This document shows positions 49,501 through 58,810 of a DNA stretch of 64,000 bases, piece by piece. Under the pieces are notes generated by a model. It had not been told where the DNA came from and made no database searches. It saw only the letters and a program-made list of their open reading frames with translations. The stretch comes from Corbicula japonica (taxonomy: Eukaryota; Mollusca; Bivalvia; Venerida; Cyrenidae). Both the position numbers and the translations under genes were made by a program. The stretch lies in assembly GCA_038501625.1 (NCBI GenBank), contig JAZAYU010000005.1, positions 5,270,001 through 5,334,000 on the forward strand, in the 5' to 3' direction. Positions within the stretch are counted from its first letter, which is position 1; each line of letters starts with the position of its first letter.

Positions 49501-52500
49501 ACACAAAAACCTGAATATGCCTGAAAACCCATGTGTATATATATACGCCTTTCCAATAATTCGATGAATTTATTTGGTTACCTCCCCTGTCCAGTCACGT
49601 GACTGCTTTACAGGAAAAATGATTGTGCGCTGTAATAACGTAATAGGGAATATGTACCTACAACTTTCAATTTTATCATAAAATTATTTTTTGAAAAATG
49701 TATTTTCTCTTTGAATTAGTAATAATACATCAGCGTCATGATATTTTTGAAAATAATTGATAATTTTAACAATCAGGTTTCTGACTAAAAGTGTCAATTC
49801 ATTATTCCTCGCATTAAACACTAAACGACTTGAACTAACAAACAGTCGCAGTGTTCTCTTCACGGCTTAATTGAGTCACGTTTCCGGATTAGCGTGTCTA
49901 TTCAACTACTGACATCATGTTGTGATTATGTCGGCGGCGATTGATTTTGAATGCGGCATGCCATAAACATGTCAAACTGTCTCGCACATGGGGTCATCTG
50001 TCAATTACTTAAAGGGGCAGATATCATTGACCAATAGAGATCGTGTAATTTCTGTTTGCAAGGTATCTACACCTCCCAATTCTTAAGTATTTCGGAGTCC
50101 TTTAACTACTGGATGTGCCAGCAAATGTATTTGATTTAGCACTTAAATGGATTCTTAATCAACATTACGACACGTTATAGAAACAAAAGCCGTCAATAAG
50201 AAACAAATCTTGTCAAAACATTTTATATATGTTTAATTAAGAGTTTGGGCTTTTATGCCAAAATTACAATCTGTCAAACCTAAGAAATCTAAATTGGATA
50301 TTCAACCATATTGTGATATAAATATTCCCATCTTTTTGGAAGCCGGCATCTAAATCCTTGGATTTTATTCTACGAATGATACTTCTACAACAAACAATCA
50401 GATTACCGATTTTTTTTTTATTTCAAGACAGAATCAATCATATTTGCTTGTGAAGTATACGTAACATTTTAAATAATCAAATTATTTATTCGTTGACCAT
50501 AAACGCCTTAAATTTTTAGGACAATTCTATTGTTCAAATGTGTAAGTATGAACAAATTCAGATTGTATTTTTTTGTCTTCAGATCATGTAACCAGATGTT
50601 GACATATCACGATTTCCGGATAATAGCGCATTACTAGCCTTAGCAATTTGCAACATTTACACCAGTAAAATATATTTTCAGTAGAAAAGATATTAAGAAG
50701 AAATTATTGTACATAATTGGTAAAATTAATGCTTATGTTTGTCCAAATTGCGTTTCATACTGCCTACTATCAACAAGAATGGTACATGTTCTTAAATCAT
50801 TAAAAATCTAAATATCTAACAAATAGTAAACATAAAAAAGTCTGGCTAGAATAACAGACCAGCAACTTATTTTTTCACCGCCGGCGACGAACGCAGACCT
50901 GCAAGATAGCGGATAAGGTTAGCTATTATGTGCTTAAGTCATTAGCCCGATCGTTCAGCTATCCTGCAGAGCCTCGTTTTGGATTGGTTTTCGGTCGCGG
51001 GAAGTAACTCGTACAGGACTGCGAAACTGTTTATTGGAAAGGCGTATAGAGAGAGATTTTTAATAAACAAACAAAGAAAACAAATTTTTAAACCCAAATT
51101 CCCATAAAGTACCTACCTCTTCCCAGCAGCCATCTGTGGTAGAACCAAGCACTTTGATCATCTGGATCAGTGAAAAATGCATTCTGAACTGTCTCATACT
51201 CTGAAATAAAAAGTAGCCAGTTTTAATAATTTTTGGCTATCAAAAATGCACTTGAAAAACCCTAATTAAATTCAGAATTTAATAGAATTCTTTAAATTTA
51301 TATAAGAAATGTTATTTGTGGTGTTTGTATACAAATTTGTCCCCATCAAAATAAACTGTAACAATATCAATATAGTGAAACCCGTCTATTATAACCACCA
51401 ATAGGACTGGAAAAAGTGGTCTTTTTAGAGCTGTGGACTAAATTCTGAGAAGAAAATGGTATAAAACTTTTAAAAGGGACATTGATACAGTGGTCTTTTT
51501 ATTGGGGTAGTCTATATGAGGGGTTTCATTGTACAATCAAGCCTGTCTTCAAATACCACTGGGCAAAACCCAAAAATCGTCTTCGAAGGCAGGTGGTCTT
51601 TCTTTACAGGTGATTATATCAGTCAGTGGAACAGATAAGATGTGGTCTTCAGACTGTATGTAGAAACTAACCCTGTAGAAGAATATCTTCTTGCACTCCG
51701 ACTGAGGTGTTCTCGTCTGGATAAATCAACGGAAGTAGTTTACTTCTATAATGCCAAGACGAGAAGTTAGAAAAGTTATTGGAGATTTTGTTCGAGGTGA
51801 ACTCCAGTTCTTGTTCAGCCGGTATCTCAGCTTTCTCCACTACAAATCTTCTGTAATCCCAGCAGTGAACTGAAATAAAAGGGTGCTTATGAAAAAAAAA
51901 AAACCCATATAATATATTATATAAGGAGAAGAAAAGAGTACTATGAAAGCCAATGATCACCAAATATTTAACAAGAGATGTTTGCAAAACGCAAATGCCA
52001 ACCTGCTGTTATTTTATTTTGAAGTTCAATATGACATGTATAACCATGATCTTTGATTACTGACCTCAAAATCAATACGGGTCATATAAATGTGACTTTA
52101 TCTGACTAAGAAGGTGCCTTACATTTGTAGCCATGTGCATGTGCAGTTGAAAAAAGACGCATTGTAAAATAAAAAAAAGAAAGGAGTTCTATTGAAATAA
52201 ATCACCGAGGAATTTGAATTTTCATAGCTTCTGATTGGAAACAAATGTAGGGGGATTTTTAAAACTTGTTCTTACAGTTCCTTTCATCATACTCAAGAAA
52301 CAGGTTACATAAATGCAACTCTTGTTTCCAATCTGGCTTGTCCATTATCTCCATGATGAAACATCTGTGGTTCCACACACCATAAGACTTTGGGTTGATT
52401 TTCAGGCAGGCTTCCAAGAAATGAAGTTCATTCTTGAAAAATTCATGCATCTCTTCTTCTGACCTATAAATAGAAAATTGCAACATTTTCTAAGAATAGC

Positions 52501-55500
52501 ATACATGTATCTGATTGGTTTATTAGGGTCATGTGACTGTGTTTCATTTTTTAGCGAAGCAGCTCTGTATTTAGATGATGGTATGTCTAATCGCAGATGT
52601 ATAAAACATTATTACAACTACTAAGTGTAAATGTGAAGAAAATATAGCCTGCACACTCAAATCTGCACTATACAACAGGAACCTTTATTTTTTTTCACCT
52701 TATTTCACATACATGTATGATGTTTGACCCTATATGCCTATATAATTAACATGCTAGGGATAATGGCGAAATTAAATCCCAGTGAATTGTAACCAAGTAA
52801 CAGCTTAAATAATGAGAATAATACAAATGCACGAATTTGTGTAACCATGAAAAAATTAATGTAATGTGTAGCTCTGTGTGAAAGTTCGTCCCCACAGAAT
52901 TAATTCATACCACATGTCAATGTTATCACTTACTTGTTTTCATTAAGGTTAAGAAAAATCTCTTTTCTGTAATTCCATAGTGTAGAGAAATCTGGGTTCA
53001 TAGAGAGAATATCTCCAGTAATTTTCAGCCCCTCTTCATCATATTCTTTATTCTTTCTCTGGAAAAAAAAAACACAGTCTATAACTGAATTACTGTAAAA
53101 TCATTCATATCCCTGTGGTATTTTTTCATGGATCGAACCATGAATTCAAAAACCACTAAAAATATTGGAGTGAACTTAAAAGAAGTTTAAAAAAGGTTTT
53201 CACAAATTTAATAACTCTCCAAAATGGTGTGTAATGGATAAACACAAAATGTTATCTTCACAAATATAAGTGCATCTACAGTACATAATGATTACATATA
53301 ACATGATCAAACTGTAATGTTAATGAGTATCATGTACAAACAAGTTAAGTTCTAAACATCAACCTGGACCAGAAATGACTTCTATGAATGAAAACGAGGC
53401 TCATTTAGTGGTATAAAACGGAAAAACAGTACTAAATGTCCAGACAATATTGGAGTCATAACAAGCACAATCAAATAACTGACAGATTTTATTTCCCAGG
53501 ACCTGCATTTAATTAAGTACATAGACATAATTTTCATTTACAATTCATGTACTTAGGGAACATAATTTACATGCTTTTCATTTGATGATGTTGTTAAAAT
53601 AAGTGTTAAAGTTGATTTACATGTGACTTATTTTGTCTGCCATGATTAATAGTGGCACTGATCAGAATCAACACTGGTTTACTTTCACATTCAGTAGGCT
53701 TTTTCTGTGCCCAAGGTTATAAAACTGAGCATGGAAACCAGTCTCAAATCTCAAGCATCTGGCTCCAAGGTTATAAAGCTGAGTTTGGAAACCAGTCTCA
53801 AATCTCAAGCATCTGATTGGCTGAAATGGCGACCAGTCACCATTTCAGCCAATCAGATGCTTGAGATTTGAGACTGGTTTCCAATCTCAGCTTTATAACC
53901 TTGGGCACTGATGGCAGCCGCATATATGTCACCCATGTGATAAAAGGTATATCCATGGAGTGAAGATAAATACAAGAGCTGTCAGAGGAGACAGCGTGCT
54001 CGACTATTCGAATCATTTGAAACAAATGCAATTTAAAGATTAAAACAATAACAACTATGGCCATACATTCATGTTCAATCAGCAAAAATATTAACAAGTG
54101 AATGGTAAGAGAGAAATTCATTTCAAATAACAGAAATAATTTCTGTGACTTTGACCTTGGACATACTGGCATGGGTAATATACCCAACACACTGCCTTGT
54201 CATGGTGAACATTTGTGCCAAGTTATTTTGAAAACCCTCCATTCAAAACAAAGTTATAGCCCGGACAAGAAAATTCTATTTTTAGTTACAGTGACCTTGA
54301 CATTGGACCTACAGGCATGGGCATGGTAAGCAACACACCACATTGTCATGATGAACATTTGTGTCAAGTTATTTTGAAATCACTCTATTCCTAATGAAGT
54401 TACAGCCCTGACAAGAGAATTCTATTTTTAGTAACAGTGACCTTGACCTACAGGCATGGGCATGGTACGCAATACACCACCCTGTCATGGTTAACTTTTG
54501 TGTCAAGTTATTTTGAAATCCCTTCCATTTTTAATAAAGTTATAGCCCAGACAAGAAAATTCTATTTTTAGTAACAGTGACCTTGACCTTGGACCTTCAG
54601 GCCTGGGTATGTGCAGACACACTGCCGTGTCATAGTGAACCTTTGTGTAAAGTTATTTTGAAATCCCTCCATTCATAACAAAGTAACAGCCCAGACAAGA
54701 GAATTCTATTTTTAGTAAAAGTGACCTTGACCTTTGACCTACAGGCATGGTATGTGACACACTGCCCTGTCATAGTTAACATTTGTGTAAAGTTATTTTG
54801 AAATCCCTCCATTCATAACAAAGTTACAGCCTGGACAAGAAAATTCTATTTTTAGTAACAGTGACCTTGACCTTGGATCTACAGAAATGGGTATAGCGTG
54901 GACATACCGCCTTGTCATAGTGAACCTTTGTGCCAAGTTATTTTGAAATCCCTCCATTCATAACGAAGTAACAGCTCGGACAAGAGAATTCTATTTTTAG
55001 TAACAGTGACCTTTACCTTGGACCTACAGGCCTGGGCATGTACGTGACACACCGTTTTGATATGGTGAACAATAATACTAAGTTATTAAAAAATCCAATA
55101 GAAAACAACAAAGTTACAGAGCGGACACGATTTTGCAAGAAAATTCTATTTTTAGTAACAGTGACCTTGACCTTGGACCTACAAGCATGGATATTGTACG
55201 CGACACACCGCCTTGTCAAGGTAAACATTTATGCCAAGTTATTTTGAAATCCCTCCATTCATAATGAAGTTAAGGCCCAAGTGTATATTTTGCTTTACAC
55301 AAAATGTAAGTGAAAAAGGGGCATAATTTAAAAAATATTGGATGCAGGGTTATGGGTCTTGTTGGTTATGATGTAGATTTTGATAGTGAAAATATATTTC
55401 AAGTTTCAAGGCAATATCTTAAGTAGTATTAAAGTTATGGGCAAATTGCTTAACACAAAATATAAGATAAAGGGGCATAACTTGAAACATATTGACAGCA

Positions 55501-58500
55501 AAGTTGTGGGTCTTGTTGGTAATGATGTAGAATTTGATGGTGAATATATATTCCAAGTTTCAAGTTGATATCTCAAGTAGTTTACAAGTTATGGACCAAG
55601 TGCATATTTTGCTTAACGCAAAATTTAAGTAAAAAAGGGGCATAACTTAAAAAGTATTTGTAGCAGAGTTATGGGTGTTGTTGGTAATGATGTAGAATTT
55701 GATGGTGAATATATATTTCAAGTTTCAAGTTGATATCGTAAGTAGTTTTCAAGTGATGGACCAAAGTGCATTTTTTGTTTAACGCATTTGTTTAACGGAC
55801 GCCGACGGGAACGCCGACGCCGACACTGGGGCGAGTAGGATAGCTCCCCTATTCTTCGAATAGTCGAGCTAAAAACTGTTGTCTCATTATCGGACAGTGT
55901 AGATCCAGATCAGCCAGCATATCAAAGGGGAATAACTCTGGTTACACTGTTTTTCGATTAATTAAGTTATTTATGACAAAGAGGGGAAATGTGCTGACTG
56001 ATCTGGATCAACACTGTTTGCCCACTGTCTGATAACAGCTAAATCCAACGTAGTGTCAAAATCAAATAAGAACAACACAATATCATCAGCCTGAAAATTT
56101 TATTTCACCATTTGTAGCATGATTAGAGGTATTTCATCAAGAAAAACAACAGTAACAAATGAAGTGAAAGTACATCACCAAAATAATGAAAATATATTAA
56201 TTAATTAAATATTATTATACAATGTTATAATATTCCTGCTGATAAAAACAATTGCTTTATGAATATATGTGTTACACAGTACAAAAACAAGGCTAACTGC
56301 CTGTCAGTGATCAAATTGAAGACCTAATGAAACTTTCTTTCCACAGTTTAACATTGTTCTTGGTACATTACCTTTATACTCTTAACCCTTTCCTTGATAT
56401 ATATGCATTTTTACGCATGTGCGACCAGTGTAGATCCAGATCAGCCTGCACATCTGTGCCGTCTGATCAGGATCTGCACTGGTCCCATTTTGGTCAGGAA
56501 TAACCTAATGAATCAAAAAGCGAACAGTTTAGATCCTGATCAGACGGCACGGATGTGCCGGCTGATCTGGATCTAAACTGTTTGCCCTAGCAATAAAGGT
56601 GTGTCTGTACACTGTACAGGAAAGGGTTAAACATGGCTGATATGTATATCTTCATAGAAAATGCATATAAAACAAGAAAAGCTTTCATCATAAAAGTGGA
56701 AAAAATGTCTCCAATATGTTAATTGGGTGACATCTGTTCACTAAAAATAAACAGTAGGCATTATATTAGTTCAATAAATACAAAATGACAAAGAAATATT
56801 AAAATGGGTAATTGAAATTCATATTTACTTGAATTTACTTTCAACATATTTTAACAATGTTTCAGAAGTGCAGACGAAAATATAAGATAAACTTTACTTC
56901 TTCAACTGAATAACCCTTTACTCCGTAAATACCGGTACACTTTTGCTGTGTAGGCAAACAGTGTAGAGCAAAATCAGCTGGCACATCTGTGCCGTCTGAT
57001 TGGGATCTATACTGTTTTTTTTTATAGTCATTAGGTTATTTCTGACCAATATGGGACGAGTGCAGATCCTGATCAGATCAGGTTAGACGACAAAGATGTG
57101 CCAGTTGATCTGGATAAACACTGGTTCCACATGAGTTAAAATGTGTATATTTTGAGTAGAGGGATAAACACAACATTTGCATACAAATATATATTATAAA
57201 TCATATCTTATTGAGTTAAGAGTTAACATTGACAAGGAAAGAAAGCAAACATGGTTTTTAAGTATGTAAAACGAAGTAAATACCTTTTCAAAAACTCTCT
57301 CTGAGGCCGTAGTATAAAGTTTGAGTTTCTTTTCTCTTTCTTTTCTCTTAGCTTCCTGTTGTTCTGCAGTAGTTTTGACTTTAACCCGGCCATGCTGAAA
57401 AAATGGTATAATTTAAATTTGTTTCTCTAACATATAATTTTTATCAAGCTGATTTCTTTTGCTATTCTGACATTAAAGGGAGATGTGCAGGATTGATGAA
57501 TGGAACAGATTTGCAAAAAGGGTTATTAATCAGTTGAATATCATTATTTGAAGCTCAAATATTGATTTACAGCCGAACTATTTCCAACCAATATCTTATA
57601 AAAAAAGATATATAAATGGCGTTTCCTACCCTATGCGACGCGCATAGGTTAGCTATTTTTGTATTTCCCACGTAAAGCCGTGGTGGTTTTTGGGATTGTC
57701 ACGTGATCACTTCAACCAAAATACGCATTCGGTGTACCTTGCCGACTATCGACATTGCCATTTGTTTCAAAATGCCTGGGCCACCACGAATAGTAAGCGA
57801 AATATAGAATGATCGCTAAATATAGAATGTATTTTTGTATAGCGATTTTTTCAGCGGATTGTTTTCAGGTCCGGTAAAATGGTAAAATTAACCGAAACTT
57901 CCTCCTAGAGGGTTTGAAATGTAGAGTTTAGTGAAAAGTATACGTAAGTGTTACATAGATCGATCTGTTTACGAATTTAGGAGTACACCTGCTCGACCCT
58001 GCACATCTCCCTTTAACTTGCAAATTTAACCCTTTCAGCTCTGGGATAAAGAGATCTAATGTAGATACAGAGCAGTCTGCACATCCCTAAAGTCTGATCA
58101 GGGTCTACACTATTTGCTTCCTTGTCAGAATTTATGACAGAAATATACAGTCAAACCTGTTATGCTACCAGCCTACCACACAAGGGAGTGAACATGTGGC
58201 TGTAAAATAAGAACAAAATGGCACTTTAAGACATATTGAAGATGGCTGTTTAAGGCAAGTGGCTGTTGAATGCATGTGGTTGTTTTAAGGGAGGTTCAAC
58301 TGTAATATAATGCAGTGAAAATCCTGATCAAATTGCAGTGATGAAATTTTATCACATGTGTCAGTGTAGATCCACATCAGCCGACACATCCCTGCCATCT
58401 GATCAGGGTCTACACTGTACAGAGACTGTACAAACGTCGATTATCCGAATATATGACAATCCGAAATTATGACTGTTCGTGTAATTCCAATTTATTCACT

Positions 58501-58614
58501 TTTTGACAATAAAAGATACTTGACTTAATAATAATTGTCATGACCGTTGAGTTTGCTGTCTGAAAATGTTTAAATGTTTGCTCAATTGTCTTGGAATTTG
58601 TTTGCATTTACCAT
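43529..58614 (-). CDS. RABGGTA: Rab geranylgeranyltransferase subunit alpha, N-terminal and middle part
   Basis: Alpha subunit of the enzyme that prenylates Rab GTPases with REP. Exons in coding order: probable start 58612-58614 (ATG directly followed by GTAAAT), 57284-57394, 52934-53058, 52276-52463, 51672-51869, 51117-51200, 48427-48494, 44156-44274 (3' border weak), 43529-43702. Phase is kept throughout. Seen: [20 protein letters not shown] at the N-terminus, then prenyltransferase-alpha repeats [53 protein letters not shown] and [13 protein letters not shown]. The last three exons align with the Ig-like insert domain ([15 protein letters not shown] at the end). The C-terminal leucine-rich part is absent; the gene runs into the 500-N gap. 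Introns hold many MITEs and a Helentron-like element. Confidence 0.92.
44030..44125. repeat. Fragment of a TTAA-type MITE
   Basis: 'cggttgatctcgattgacac' to 'ctggagtaaagagtaaatga' matches the right half of the family. It is adjacent to the weakly defined 3' end of RABGGTA exon 44156-44274. Confidence 0.4.
44330..44550. repeat. TTAA-type MITE, right end overwritten
   Basis: Starts TTAACCCTTTACTCC, contains 'gtgtagatccagatcagcta' and reaches 'ataggataacagcc', where it is joined directly to the next MITE (44536-44771). Confidence 0.55.
44536..44771. mobile_element. MITE with GTGACGCGACCC end, copy
   Basis: Body and right end match 27977-28209. The left terminal 25 bp are lost at the junction with the preceding MITE. 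Confidence 0.55.
44934..45101. mobile_element. Pogo/Tigger-like MITE flanked by TA
   Basis: CAGTGAAACCTG to CAGGTTTGACTG, with TA on each side. The body has 'agcagccacctg' words in both orientations. The TA duplication supports a Tc1/mariner-superfamily origin. Confidence 0.65.
45401..45633. mobile_element. TTAA-type MITE, ends diverged
   Basis: 'taccctttccatcatagata' to 'tatggaggaaagag'. The internal blocks (GATCCAGATCAGC and so on) are intact. Intronic in RABGGTA. Confidence 0.6.
45749..46948 (+). mobile_element. Tandem-repeat non-autonomous element with 3' hairpin
   Basis: About 1.2 kb. Starts 'ctagatgttttttgtgaaaa' and ends with a perfect hairpin GTCTCCCCC-agag-CGGGGGGAGAC plus 'ataat'. 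Between these lie about seven units of roughly 145 bp with 'gacctactgaccccaaaatc' and 'gggttcttctactcaataag'. Architecture parallels the element at 25527-27443, but the sequence differs. Most units contain TGACCTTTGACCT, an exact DR1 motif. Confidence 0.65.
47215..47456. mobile_element. TTAA-flanked piggyBac-type MITE, well-preserved copy
   Basis: TTAA at both ends (47215-47218 and 47453-47456). Ends CCCATTCCCGTACA / TCCAGGAATGGG. Complete internal palindromes. Confidence 0.75.
47515..47745. repeat. TTAA-type MITE, diverged
   Basis: 'acccttttctccatggatag' to 'ccatgcactaaaggttaacc'. Inner 'gtagatccagatcagcc' conserved. Confidence 0.6.
48017..48256. mobile_element. TTAA-type MITE copy
   Basis: 'gttaatcctttactccatat' to 'tatattgaggaaaggg'. 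Internal blocks conserved. It lies about 170 bp downstream of the donor of RABGGTA exon 48427-48494. Confidence 0.65.
49183..49400. mobile_element. TTAA-type MITE copy
   Basis: TTAACCCTTTTCTCCATAGG start and 'gctggctgatctggatct' towards the right. The right terminus is truncated near the next element. Confidence 0.6.
49542..51048. mobile_element. 1.5-kb non-autonomous DNA transposon with 18-bp perfect TIRs
   Basis: TATACGCCTTTCCAATAA at the left and its exact reverse complement at 51031-51048. The terminal TA may be the target duplication. The interior is AT-rich with no coding frame. Also contains a GC-rich stretch with 'cacgtgactg' near the left and 'ccgccggcgacgaacgcag' near the right. 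Confidence 0.65.
51373..51532. repeat. Pogo/Tigger-like MITE, diverged
   Basis: 'tagtgaaacccgtctattat' to 'atgaggggtttcattgta', inverted ends. A related half-copy follows up to about 51660 ('caagcctgtcttcaaatacc'). Confidence 0.5.
51965..52255. repeat. Decayed tandem-repeat element fragment
   Basis: 'caagagatgtttgcaaaacg' and 'attactgacctcaaaatcaa' echo the unit of the 45749-46948 element. One degraded unit only. Confidence 0.35.
53711..53905. repeat. Foldback repeat: half copy plus complete copy
   Basis: A half copy at 53711-53764 abuts a complete, nearly perfect palindrome at 53765-53905 (CCAAGGTTATAAAGCTGAG and its inverse). It lies directly beside a remnant of the TTAA-type MITE. Confidence 0.65.
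53972..55876 (-). mobile_element. Helentron-like non-autonomous element, inverted copy 2
   Basis: Reverse-complement copy of 25527-27443, nearly identical over the whole 1.9 kb, with the same subterminal repeats, hairpin and unit order. Outside the shared ends (GTTTTTAGCTCG and CTCTTGT) the flanks differ, as expected for independent insertions. Intronic in RABGGTA. Confidence 0.75.
55880..56050. repeat. TTAA-type MITE interrupted by the Helentron-like element
   Basis: 'gtgtagatccagatcagcca' to 'ctgataacagctaaatcc'. The matching left part ('atccatggagtgaag', 'gatcagaatcaacactgg') lies before 53972, so the Helentron-like copy probably landed in or beside an older MITE. Confidence 0.45.
56382..56630. 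mobile_element. TTAA-flanked piggyBac-type MITE, well-preserved copy
   Basis: TTAA at 56382-56385 and 56627-56630. Ends CCCTTTCCTTGATA / GTACAGGAAAGGG. Internal blocks near-consensus. Confidence 0.75.
56908..57165. repeat. TTAA-type MITE, diverged
   Basis: 'taaccctttactccgtaaat' to 'attttgagtagagggataaa'. It lies about 120 bp from RABGGTA exon 57284-57394. Confidence 0.6.
57477..58012. mobile_element. TTAA-flanked element with AGGGAGATGTGCAG ends, copy 1
   Basis: TTAA at 57473-57476 and 58013-58016, TIRs AGGGAGATGTGCAG / CTGCACATCTCCCT. 536 bp, no ORF. A second piggyBac-like non-autonomous family, in RABGGTA intron 1. Partner at 59857-60408. Confidence 0.7.
58148..58302. repeat. Pogo/Tigger-like MITE flanked by TA
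   Basis: CAGTCAAACCTG at the left and 'aggttcaactg' plus TA at the right. Body words 'gtggctgt' match 44934-45101. Confidence 0.55.
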
Positions 58615-58810
58615 TTTGACAAATCAGCAGACTTCCTCACAGGCCGCTTATGAAATTAACATCATTAGAAATTAATTTGTTTAAACACATATTATTTGTG
58701 TTTATACATCTGAGGTCGGACATTGTATCCAATTTACGGCAAATTTTACTTCTCTTTTCAACCCATATATTTTTAATTAAAATAATTTATTGATCTAAGC
58801 GGTATCAATA
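58615..58810. promoter_or_regulatory. Probable bidirectional promoter between RABGGTA and OTUD6B
   Basis: Only 196 bp separate the proposed RABGGTA ATG (minus) and the OTUD6B ATG (plus). No TATA box or CpG cluster is visible. Called from the head-to-head gene layout; it depends on the RABGGTA start being right. Confidence 0.4.
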
